Source of the DNA: Ophiothrix spiculata | Lineage: Eukaryota > Echinodermata > Ophiuroidea > Amphilepidida > Ophiotrichidae | Assembly: GCA_000969725.1 (NCBI GenBank) | Contig: JXSR01S004183.1 | DNA length: 31,174 nt | Direction: 5' to 3' (one strand) | Shown here: positions 12,301 through 24,300 of the stretch, piece by piece | Position numbering within the stretch: position 1 is the first letter of the stretch | How the letters are laid out: every line of letters begins with the position of its first letter | Notes under the pieces: model-generated | Told to the model about the DNA's origin: nothing | The model's database searches: none | Seen by the model: the letters and a program-made list of their open reading frames with translations, nothing else | Program-made: the position numbers and the translations under genes

Positions 12301-15300
12301 AAAAAAATTGTTTGATTGCCCTTGCACCTCAAAAAAAAATTTGGGTCGGTAGGTCGATTTTCTTTTTCTTTTTTTTTTTAATGGAACAAGATATGGTGAT
12401 ATTGCAAGTCGTGTATTTGCCATGGTCCATTTGGGGCTATCAGGACTCTCTCAGAAACATCCGAATTCTTAAACAATCCTTTAAATGTCTCTTCGAGGTC
12501 GACAGTGCATACTTTACTACAAAGAATCGTAGCTCCTTTGACAGCTTCTGTATACGATACAGCATACCCGTAAGCCGCCATGTTGTTATACGAATTCTAC
12601 CAATCGGTTCATGCATAAATATTTATCGCGCAACAGAAGTAAATCCTTAATACGAAATATTTTATTGTATTTTTATTTTTAATGCTTACAAGTTATAAAA
12701 ATATTTATTTTTTTAAAACCAAATCAAATTAAACTTATAAAAAATGCATTATTTATATTTTGCAATATTTTACCTGGTTAATTTTTACCGTACATGTGCA
12801 CGAATCGCCCGTTGAAACCTAGTTACTTTCAGGCACATTCAGACACGATATGGAGCGCAGCTTGGCAAATTTAGCTACGATATGCGGGGGTTTATTTCAA
12901 GTTTACGATGTTTTCGACAGTTTTAAAACAACATTTTAGAGAAAGTAAGTGACTTACACCCATAAAACTTCAAAAATTGAAAATTCTGGTTCTCAAAAAA
13001 AAAAAAAAAACGCGACCAGGATTTTTCCCATTTTTTGGGTCGGTCGAAAAGGGCAATCAAACAATTTTTTTTTTTGGCCTTATTGAGAAATTTATTCATA
13101 CGTTTTCAGGAAGATTGTTTTTGTTGTTGAAAAGTATTCAAACACGCTACAGAGTTGTTCATAGCGAATCAACAACTCTGCATCCGATGCGTCGGCGTAT
13201 TTTTATCACCCTCGCGCGATAAAAATATGCGGACGCATGGATGCATCGTTGTTGATTCGTGATGAACAACTCTGTAGCGTGTTTGAATACCTAAGTGACC
13301 TGCTATAAGTAAAGTGAAGTGACTGTCAGTCTCTTTGTTGTAACTGATCAAATAAATACTTTTAAGACAACTTCCTGCATCAAAAGTTTGTTTGAAGTGA
13401 CCAATCCATGTTTCGCCTTTCTACTGTCATAGGTCATGTACCTGACCAGTGTATTGCAATACTATGCTTTTTGCATATATTTCTAATCTTAATCCTTACT
13501 GAATCTTTGTTGAAATTTACTTAGCAAAAGAACAATGAAGAAATTCTTTGGATTTACAGCCAAGAATAATAAAGGCAGCCTTCAATGAAGCTTTTTTTCC
13601 AATTGAGGTCCAAGTTCTTTCTTTAATCCGTTTTAATTGCAGAAGTACCCAGAGAAGAAAATGGGAAAGTGAGAATGGACTGAATACCAAATACACATAC
13701 AATTTAAATTAAACCCGGACTCACAAGTGCAAAGCAAGGAAGCACCTGCTTCCCTTTGTTGTGAACCAAAGCCTTTGCCACTCAACTCACCAGTATATTC
13801 TCATTGTCATCAGAGAACTTGAGTTTGAGATTTCCAGCAGCAGATGACACGGCCTTCACAGTATACCGTAGTCATAATGGAACTGTGAAGAGAGCTGCTC
13901 AGAACACAGGGGGGAGGGGGGGGAACTCACCCAGTTTATTCTCATCGTCATCAGGGACCTTGAGTTTAAGATTTCCGGCAGCAGCTAACACAGCTTTGAC
14001 AGCACGCATACCATAGTCATAATGGAACTGAGAGGAGAGCTGCTCAGAACACAGGGGGGGGGGGGTCAACTCACCAGTATATTCTCATCGTCATCAGGGA
14101 ACTTGAGTTTGAGATTTCCAGCAGCAGCTAACACGGCCTTCACAGCACGCATACCGTAATCATAATGGAACTGTGAAGAGAGCTGCTCAGAACACAGACG
14201 GTATGTTGTCACGATCTTGACGGACAGATTTCTGGCATCGATGAATCCAAACGAGTACAGCACGATCTCACCAATGAGAGCATAGTCTGGCACCATCATA
14301 GCTACTGTTCTAAACAGTACCTGGGGTGAATAGAAAAACACATGTATTTGAATCATAAGGTCTGCATAATTTTCAGGTGAAATTTATACGCATGGTATCA
14401 GAAGATAAGTAAGGCAGAAAAGAATACTTAGGTCCCATCAAAAACTTGACCCTAATTACATAACTAACCGTTAACTTTTAACCAGGGTATCGAATAAAAA
14501 AATCACTGTCTGGGAGCATGGAAAAAGATGTTAAAACTTTCTGCGAAATAACATGACACATAGGTTGTGTGATTGAAAATTTGCTTTTGTAAAAATGTGA
14601 AATATTTTACCACAGCAACCAGCACTTTTACTTGCCTGATTGACACAAATTTGGCACATGTGCTCTTGAGACTATAACAAAGATGGCGATACCAAATTTG
14701 CCAGGAGGAATGATCAAAATGCGCTGATACTTGTCGTGCAAATTCATCATATTTGGTATTCAAGTGACAGTTCCATAGACATTTTCAGCAAAAACAGGAT
14801 CTGGCTTGGTTACAAAAAATCAATTTTCAAATATTTACTTCCAGGATCTCATTTTTTACGATATCTAAAAATCGACCTCCCGACCATTTCCACTTATTGT
14901 CAACTTCAGACGACCGTAGTTCAGAATTGGGTATTACCTTTTAATGTAATGCGTCACATATATATTTTGAAAAATAAATTAACAACCATTTAAGGAAACA
15001 GATCCTTAACTTTGTTACAAGATCGTAAAAAGTAAAATAGTTGTAAAATAAACTTTTACCAAAGTAAACTTTTTACATGTAATTAATTAGGGTTCTTACA
15101 ATAATTACGTTTTTGGGCATCGTTTGCCAAAATAACACATTTACACATTTTAGTCGAAAACTGACATCTATATCTTGTTCATAATGGAAGTTCACCTCTA
15201 CAGTGTGTCCCAGAATGAAGTTATCAAGATTTCAATGCCACATAATTCAAAAACTACAATATTCCAGACACTGATAGTTGGTGACAATCATGCCTAATGT

Positions 15301-18300
15301 CTCTACTTGCTTCGGTGCAAAAATGAAGAAAATCCATGCAACAATTATCTAGTAGTGAGCGTTTGAAGCTCCAAAGGGCTTTGGACACTTTTCCCAGTTT
15401 GGAGAGGTCGTAAAAATCCAGCAGAAATTTGCAGGGGAAGCATGCGAGCTAGGATATCATCTTTACCAACATTTCTGTTTTGTTTCGCATGTTGCTTCTC
15501 CTTGATGATGCCTTGGAGTCTTAATAAAGGTTCAGTAGAATGTAAATTCGGCTTCTACCTTGGCGTCCACACGCTACTTTTTTGCAGTTCCTTCTGTCAT
15601 CAGATACCATCAGCTTTTTATTTTCTGACATTTTTAAGATGGAATATCCTGGTAATGTTAAATAAATCTTTCCATTGTTTTAATGATACCTGCACTTTCC
15701 AGGTATTGGTCAACCATGATACTCTTTTCTCCATTTACAAAAAAGGTGTTATGTTTGCTTTGAATTACCATATTCCTACAACCACTGCTATCAGGGTACC
15801 AGCCCTTTAGCGTAATTTCAAATTACCCGCTCAATGATTTTCCTATACGATTACCTAATAAAATATTAAATGATTTTTGCAGATGAGAAGAAACCAGATT
15901 TAGGTTAATATAATCTTGAAAACAAAGACACTTATAATCGGACAAATATNNNNNNNNNNNNNNNNNNNNNNNNNNNNNNNNNNNNNNNNNNNNNNNNNNN
16001 NNNNNNNNNNNNNNNNNNNNNNNNNNNNNNNNNNNTTCTTTATTTTTGCACCACACAAAGTTAAGACTTCAGGCATGATTGTCACTAAGTTTCATTGTCT
16101 GAAACTATTTGGTTTTTGAACTGTGTGACGTTGAAATCTTGATAACTTCATTCTGGGACACACTGTATAGGAAAGGATTTCTGGATGATGTTTTTGATCA
16201 ATAATTTGCCATGTAACAGAGCAAGAATGACTTTTCCAAAATTAATGAGTTCTCGCCAGTATGTCTCATTAGGAAGAAAATAGCATTCGAGGTTCTAATA
16301 TTAATAATAATTCATTGCTTCAATGCCAAAACTCGATATTTTATAGGAGATGAAAAGAAACGTTGTATGCAATTTTAAAATTGAGCAAATTAAAAAAGGT
16401 GATCATTGTTTTAATTTAATTTTTGCTTTTCGTGAAAACAGGGCAATTGCTTTCTGCAATAATACATTCTTGGGATTTTTTTAATCCTTCTTTTTTTTTT
16501 CTGCGGTCCGTTATTTTTTCTGGGAGCTACGCTCCCGTGGATTTCGTAGCCCTGCTTTAAACCCAAATACTAAATGATAATTCTAATCTAACTTTTTAGT
16601 ATATAAATTTGGGGAGGGGTGAGGGTTAATTTTGATATGTACATTAACATTTTCAAAATAAATTTTCTACTAAATTGATTTAGGATTTGGGCCTGTTACC
16701 ACAAGTCATGGAGGCATAGCGCGCTAAGAATCACCAATCTCATTATTTATTAACATATTTTGAAGTACATGTTTTGAAAACTTAATGTATTTAGGGATCC
16801 TGACCTAATCAACTACTTAAAAACATGACATGGTTTCAGGGTAATTATAGCAAAAACCATGAGGCTCAAAGGTTGGTATTCAGAGTATCCTGAAACCAAA
16901 ACCAACCTTCAGAATAATGGGTTGAACAGATGGCATAACCTGGATCCATTAGAGTAGTGAAAAAGCTCAAGTCTAACATATTCAGTACATCCTAAATCAA
17001 GCTGATACTAACCTTCAGATTATCAGGGAGTTCTGAGCGTCCAGCATAACCAGGGTTCATGGTGATAGCTACAAAGCACGTCGGCTTTAGAGCTAATTCT
17101 GTACCCTCAAACATGAATGTATCCACTTTAGCAATAACAGCTCTCTGAATGCACAGAATCTGAAACAAAAACATTGGAAAGTTACCGTATTACAACATTA
17201 ACAAGAATTATGTTACAGCAATGTATAGAGTCAGAAATTCATAATTAACATGTATATCAGGATACCAATTAAGAGCAAATTTAAGAAGTTATTTTTCTGG
17301 CAATTTTTGGTGCACATAATGACACTTCATGACTCATCATACATCAAATCTGTTACATATTTACGTCAGCACAAGTCTAACAACTGTAGATGATACCCTG
17401 TCCATATAACCTTGCAGCGAGGTTAGGAAGTGATTACAGGGTCATACTGGGTAGAAATTCAGCGGACACCGATTGGACACCGAACGGTTTCAGTGCGGTG
17501 TCCATGAGCCGTAGAAATGCCGAAAGTATGCCGCAAGAATGTAATTTGGAGTTAAACCTTGCGGCTTGTATAGGATGTCTTCCGTACGGTCCAATAACAA
17601 CAGGCAGCTGACCGATGACCGACCGGCCAACGAAAGCATTCACCAGTGTCATACCAATGTCATACCAATGTCGCAGCATTGCGGCTTCCTTCCGATTACC
17701 AGACATCGATAGCGACAAGCGGTTACTGTAAATGGGGTGTTATTTTCACGAGGGTTAATTTTTACGAATCAACATCTAAAGGCGAATATAACACCCCGCG
17801 AAAACATTCCTTTTTTATGTGCAGGTCTATGTAATGAAGCTTTAAAATGCTAATTTAACACGCGCAAAAAGGTTGTGATTGTCTGGTTTCGCGAAAAAAT
17901 TCTGCTTGCGAAAATATTCCCGTTTACAGTACTAGAAATAAGATGTGTGAGCTTTTGATGTACCTAGTCAAGATTCATGCGCTTCGATATTATAGCTACC
18001 AAGCTCATTTCCAAAATATTCTTTGGATCAAGAGAGCTAAAATCACCCTATAAGAACAAAGTGACTCACCTGCTGGGCTACTACAGACAACACCTCCAAC
18101 TCAATGCGGTTGAACTCATCAAAGCAGGCCCAAGCACCGGACGATGCCAAACCCTTGAAGAATTTACCCATGGCTATGAAATCAAGACCATCTGAGCAGT
18201 TGAATACCACACATTGCACGGCCAATGCCTTGGCTAAATCTTTGGTGGTTTCTGTTTTACCAGTCCCTGCTGGCCCCTCGGGAGCACCCCCGAGATGAAG

Positions 18301-21300
18301 ATGGTACGCTCCAACCAAGGTACGATAACACCTATCTGTGAGAGGGGTGATGACCAATCTAAAAGGACATAATCACATTCACAATACAATTATAATAATG
18401 ATCAAACAATAATTGCAATTCCCTATCTGAAGCTTATTAAGGATCTTTTATACATTAAGCATGCAAAATGTATGCAACAATTGCACAAGAATATTTTAGC
18501 ATGTGGACACGATCAACATCATCCCAAAGTTCCTCTTTATGTAGTGGCGTAGCCAGAGGGGAGCCTCGCCCCCCTCTCGTGCCCCCCCCCCCCCTCTGAA
18601 AAATCAAGAAAAGTACAGGTCAAATAGATATTACATAGTTTTCACTCTTTTTTAGTAGCATGCATAAATTCACTGCAGTACCGTCATTTCACACTCAATT
18701 ACTACCTTTTTCTGTAGTTTTAACAAAATAAGGTTTGAAAATTGTGTGCACTTTGCGCGCACTTCAAAAAAAATCGTAATAATTTAGAGTTGAAATTGCA
18801 AAATTGAGAGGTGACATTGCAAAATTTGTTTAAAAAGTAGTCAATTTACTCCTTTTTTAAGAACCAGGACCCAAAACGTCATTTTTACATAATAAGTTAT
18901 GAGAAAAAATTGGGGTGTACCATTTTTTGTCTACTCATCCGGGAAAAGTCTTTGCCCGTCTTGCCCCCTTGATGAAAATGTCTGGCTACGCCACTGTTCA
19001 TAAACAAATATTGAGATTGACTGCATTAGCCATGTCACATATGAATATGCATAGCGGTAGACATGCAACATAAATGTAGACTAAAAAACACCACATAATC
19101 CATGGGTGAGGCTATACTGTATCATACATATTTTAGTTTCCAAACATTTGCTGTATCTATTATATAGGGTGATTCAGATACCGTATTGTTTCTAATAGAC
19201 GCCCGGAGACATTTCTTGAAGGGTGGGCGATTATTAGAGACCAATTTTCAACCTCAAAATTTGCACAAAATCGCTAAGTAAGCTTAACATGGCCCTGATA
19301 ACCCGGAAGTATTGACAATTTTTCATCCTTTCCTGGATCGCGACCTCATTGGTACCGTTTCCTGTTACTAGCGATTGTTGGTTAAATCTTAATGATGCAC
19401 GAAAATGCTACAAAATTGAATGTTTTTTAACGCTTCTCTTTGAAATTTTTTGGGGTGGGCGTTTAATAGAGACTGGGCGTCTATTGGAAACAATACGGTA
19501 AGTATATACAAGCAGGCGTCCTACTGGCCTCAGTTACTTGGTTTTTGTGACTAACCTTTTGTAACAGAAAGATTTCCATATCAAATAGTGAAAGAATCAT
19601 TTAAATCAGAGCAGTTTTAAGCTTTTTACAGTGCTTTATGTGATAGCAGATGTCCATAACCTCCGGTTGAGGCTCCCGATTTAAAGGTCCAGAAGGTCCT
19701 TGGAGAAAGACTTCTGGCCTGCTAGAACACCCCTGATTTAAATAATGTGGTAAGTCATGGACATTAAGGTATGCTGCCCACCTCTAACCACCAATTTGGT
19801 CAAATTAGTCAGGACAATTAAGGATTGTTAGGCCAAACAAAAAAGAACTCTGTCTCAGCTTCCTTAGGCAAAAAACCCTAAGTGCTACACGTTTTTTGTT
19901 TTTTTTAGTAAATAAGGCTAGGCGGACGCGGAATTTTTTATTTTATTACGCTTTTAGGTCACTATTTTGTTTTTTGGCCGCTTCGCGCACAAATTTTTTT
20001 CTTTTTTTATTTCTCGATTGTAAGAAAAAAAAAAAAAAAAAAAAAGCAAAAAATCTCCTGAAAACCTAAAAAAAAAGAAATGCGGTAACATTCAAATTTT
20101 TAACCCTATGCGCGCGGGAAGCTGAGACAGAGTTCTTTTTTTCTTTGGCCTTATGAATACCTAACACGGCAATATACTATAAAACGACCTTATCTCCTGG
20201 AAGGAGAACGTGAGTGGAAGAAAAGGTGCTAGAAAAAGGAAGATAATATTAACTAGGCTTACATGTTCTACACTTTTAAAGTGTTGAAATTCTTGTTTTA
20301 ATATATGTCAGATATAGCTTGTATGTACTTATCTGAATCACTATACAACCCATGTGTGCCTACCTGAATGAGTTTCCTAGATACTCATAGGCGTAATCTA
20401 CGACCGCATTGGTGATCTTGACAATGACGTTCTTGTTCTCCCAGTAATACCTCAGCTGTGATAACCAGTTGAAGTCATTCTCTGAACTCACACCTAGAAA
20501 GAGTCAAAGTATATATATTCGGTGTTTATGTTTTGACTAAGTGTTCAAACTATATTGGGGTCTACAATGGTTGCCAACATATGGTATGTCAGTAGTGTTG
20601 GCTCATATCATGAGGTTTTGATTCAAGTGCTTGAGTTTTCCCTGTCTCTAGTAAAAATTGAGTATACCTCAAATTTCCATGAACAAGTGGTACACTGCTG
20701 ATTGTCTGACTGATGGTTATGGAGATGAAACCCAGTTAATAACATTGCCAATAATGGGAAATTCATAGTCTGTCCGTGGACATTATTACTCAAGGGTGGT
20801 CAGCAAACAACGTTCAAATTATGTGTACTGTGAAGACCCATTGTGAGCACAATTTTGAAATGTACAGCAACTATTGGTTAACGATACAATGCTGCTGCTT
20901 AAAGTTGAACTAAATTCAACTGCATCAAATGGTGCACATCAATGAAAACTTGCATTGCCGCTCATTGATACCAAGCAATGTTGACGGACAACTATCGATG
21001 GATATCGTCAGACTCTGAATACACCATAATGCAATTACCCATGATTAGACATTATTATTTTCAAACAAGCTATAGGAAATCTCATCCAAAATATCAAGTC
21101 CTGTTGAAGCAAGGCCGTGTATGTTAGAATCAACTGCACTAGAATTGATTAGTCTCTCCAATTTTTTTTTAAAAAATCCTGCAGTTTGGTCACTTCTAAA
21201 AACCAAAATGGCCTTCCAAACCTTACCTTTTTGGATCATATCCATGACCACATCACGCGCATGCACATCGATAGTGACAAGTGCCCCCAGCGTAATACGC

Positions 21301-24300
21301 GTCTGTTTAGAAAGCTTGCCCCTGACAAGTTTAACGATATCAGACAGCTGCGCTTGAAGCTTGTCGTAGTACTCTTGCAATCCTGACGGTCCACCTTTGA
21401 CGGCTTCATGGACCTCTATCGTCCAGAAGATTTGTGATACGCACAAGACCACCTGACCAGGCCATTCTTGAACCCAGTCCTCTCTAGCCTCTATGGCATA
21501 TGCCTGTATGTGGTAGCAAAAAAAGATAAAACATGTAAACTTATTTCATATAATCAAATAGTTCCACACATGATCCCAATATTCTATAAAACCCCATGCA
21601 ATAATTGGCTGCAATGAGGTGCTATAACAATCATTTGACAAAAACGTTACAACTCAAAAATTGCTAGAATTGTGTTCAAATTGTGTGATGGGGATGGGGG
21701 GGTATTCACATACATGCATACAAACATGGTACGTAAGTCCTACCCTTCCCCTACCTGTTTGTTTGTCCGCAATCTTCAGTATTGTTAACTGTGTCTCAAA
21801 TTCTGTAGCATCAGTTTGTATCTTGTATGTGCCCTTACAAAACAAACAGGGTACCGTATTGTTTCTATTAATCACCCATTCTCTATTAAACGCCCCACCC
21901 CCAACAAATTCAAAGAGAAATGTTAAAAAACATTTCAATTTTGTAGCCTTTTCGTGTATCATTAAGCTTTAACCAACAATCACTTGTAACAGGAAACGGT
22001 ACTAATGAGGTCGCGATCCCGGAAATGATGAAAAATTGTCAGTACTTCCGGGTTATTTGTTACTATAGCACCTGTAATTTGAAAGCTCCAAGCATTTTTC
22101 ATGTTTTGGAAAATGAGACAGTTACATGGAATGGCTGTATGCATGTTAAATGAAGCCTAGAAATTTTGAAATGGGCCTCAATATGTTGAGATTTGATATG
22201 GTGGATGGGTCCAAAATGGAAAACTGAATGTTAATAGTTACTGCTGCCCCTGATGTAAGAGAATTATGTAGAAGTCTGGGAAAATCTAATGATATAGTGT
22301 ATCTCAAGAGTTGTTTTTCCTCGTTCGCGGGGTTTTTCTTTCCGACGCTTGTTGTTAAGCCTTTCTGCGTACTGAAGCACTTATTTACGCACGTATTGGT
22401 AGAGCGTGATTTGTTGATTTTGATCGTTTACGCTCACGCTGTTGGCACGCGCGTTAAGAGTGGCGTACACGACACGATTTGAAAGGAAAAACAACTTTGA
22501 GAGATAGTATATAATATTACTAATATTTCTGACAAATTTCATGCCACATGTGCAAAAAAGAACTGAGTTTTCTTAAAAGCTAGAGTGTCGAAATTCTAGC
22601 TCTCAAACATACATGCCTGATAGAAAGACAAATTCTACTCAACTCCAAATGTGAAACTTATGAAAAATTTATCTTAAAATTTGTAATAATAAGAACTCCA
22701 TCATGGATTTTCCCAGATATCCTCACAAGTGCTGGTACGTGTATTTGCAAGCAATACATTATATCATAACATACCTAATAACATGGGTATCAATTTATGG
22801 GGAAAACTTTATTCAATTATATACGAAAGGGTATCAAAAAGTTTTAAAGGTCACCCAGAAGGAAATGAGCTATATTAATGAACTTTTGTCAGGATAGTCA
22901 CTGCTCCTTATGTACGTTATATATGGAGCAAAATTATATCAATGGCATTTATACTTTCTACACAGGAGTCAATAGATGTCAACAACCTGCATCCGCTAAC
23001 CATATAAACTAAATGGAAAAATCAAAGAAACATGGTGTCATTAATTTCATACATTTTTGGGTTATAGATGATGACACTCCAAAGTTTAAACATTTACTAC
23101 CATTATAGAATAGGTTAGGACCTCCTCTTTCCATTGATACCAAAATTATGACAATTGATCACTAAATGACGTCACAATGCCATAATAAAGCATGGCCGAT
23201 CTGAAAATGTTAATTTTTAGCGAAATACAATGTGGCTTTTTTAGCTAAAAGAGGACTTCTACAAAGTCGGTCCGTGGGCAGTCAGTTTCAAGTTGCAGAA
23301 ATGTGTCATTCTGCACATTGGCTATGTAAAGATGACTTAAGGGTTATATAATAAAATTATGTTCCTGACTGAATTTCTTCTTGGTGATCTTTAAAACTTT
23401 TGATACCCCCTAGTATAATTGACTTAAATACATCGTATACAATGTATGTTATACATGCAAACTAAACTATAAAGGATGACAGATTGAGGAAGAAATAGCA
23501 AGATACATATTTTTTGAAGACACCACCCAATTGCATATACATGTACCCAGCACCTCTGCTTATAAAGGAAAAGTGGATCTACATAATCTACATATATACA
23601 TTCTTTAATCATGCAATATGTGAAGATCTCTGTACCAAAAGGACTTAAATCTTCTTCTGCATGTTACACACTTTAAAAAAAAATTAGACTTCAAATACAT
23701 TATAAGCTTATAAGCACCTCACAAAAGATAAGTGAACACTTAGTCTGACCCCCATAAATCCAAGTAAAAGCCCTCAAAGTCCAACGATATTGACATATAT
23801 GAAAAATATGGAATCTCAGCTTAATTTTGACCCCAAATTTGACATCAAAAACCATTACCATCATGTTACACTAGCCGTTTGAAAAATCTACCTCAATTTT
23901 CATTTCTCACATTTTGGGTATACCCGCAGTGTAATAGAGCATCACCACAATGCCTAGTGGAATCGATAGACGATCAGTGGTTTTTTGTTTTCATTTTGCG
24001 TAGGGTACAGAGCTGCTGTGCAAAGTCAAACCAATTTTATCCAAAAGGATAATTACATGTGTCTAAGTTGGTAAAACATTTAAGGTCGGCATAGCAGCTC
24101 TGTACTCTACGCAAAATGAAAAAACACTGATCGTTTATCGATTCCACTAGGCATTGTGGTGATGCTCTATTACACTGCGGGTATACCCAAAATGTGAGAA
24201 ATGAAAATTGAGGTAGATTTTTCAAACGGCTAGTGTAACATGATGGTAATGGTTTTTGATGTCAAATTTGGGGTCAAAATTTAGCTGAGATTCCATATTT

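Larger units (their letters stand above)
11649..14074 (-). other. Intron W7-W8
   Basis: This 2.4-kb GT-AG intron contains the GGCC-ended element (12293-13079), a long hairpin (13134-13290) and two decayed copies of the W7 exon end (13787-14056). The stretch 12020-12180 is GC-rich with many CG dinucleotides and no recognisable feature. Confidence 0.82.
14321..17012 (-). other. Intron W6-W7 with assembly gap
   Basis: This 2.7-kb GT-AG intron includes the mariner-like element (15202-16165) and the N-run. The parts 14321-15200 and 16170-17012 show no exon or clear repeat. Confidence 0.8.
18359..20363 (-). other. Intron W4-W5
   Basis: This 2.0-kb GT-AG intron contains three inverted-repeat elements (18542-18996, 19181-19498, 19831-20150) and otherwise nothing recognisable. 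Confidence 0.82.

Noticed and set aside
14736..14993. Frames of 85-86 codons in the W6-W7 intron
   Set aside because: They are short, overlap on both strands and have no recognisable motif or splice context.
15442..15810. Plus-strand 122-codon frame in the mariner-like element
   Set aside because: It has no transposase motif and overlaps AT-rich sequence next to the gap; no family resemblance.
21045..21226. Extension of the W3 reading frame past its donor
   Set aside because: The dynein similarity stops at the gtaagg donor (IQKG), and the next exon restores the family sequence in the correct phase.
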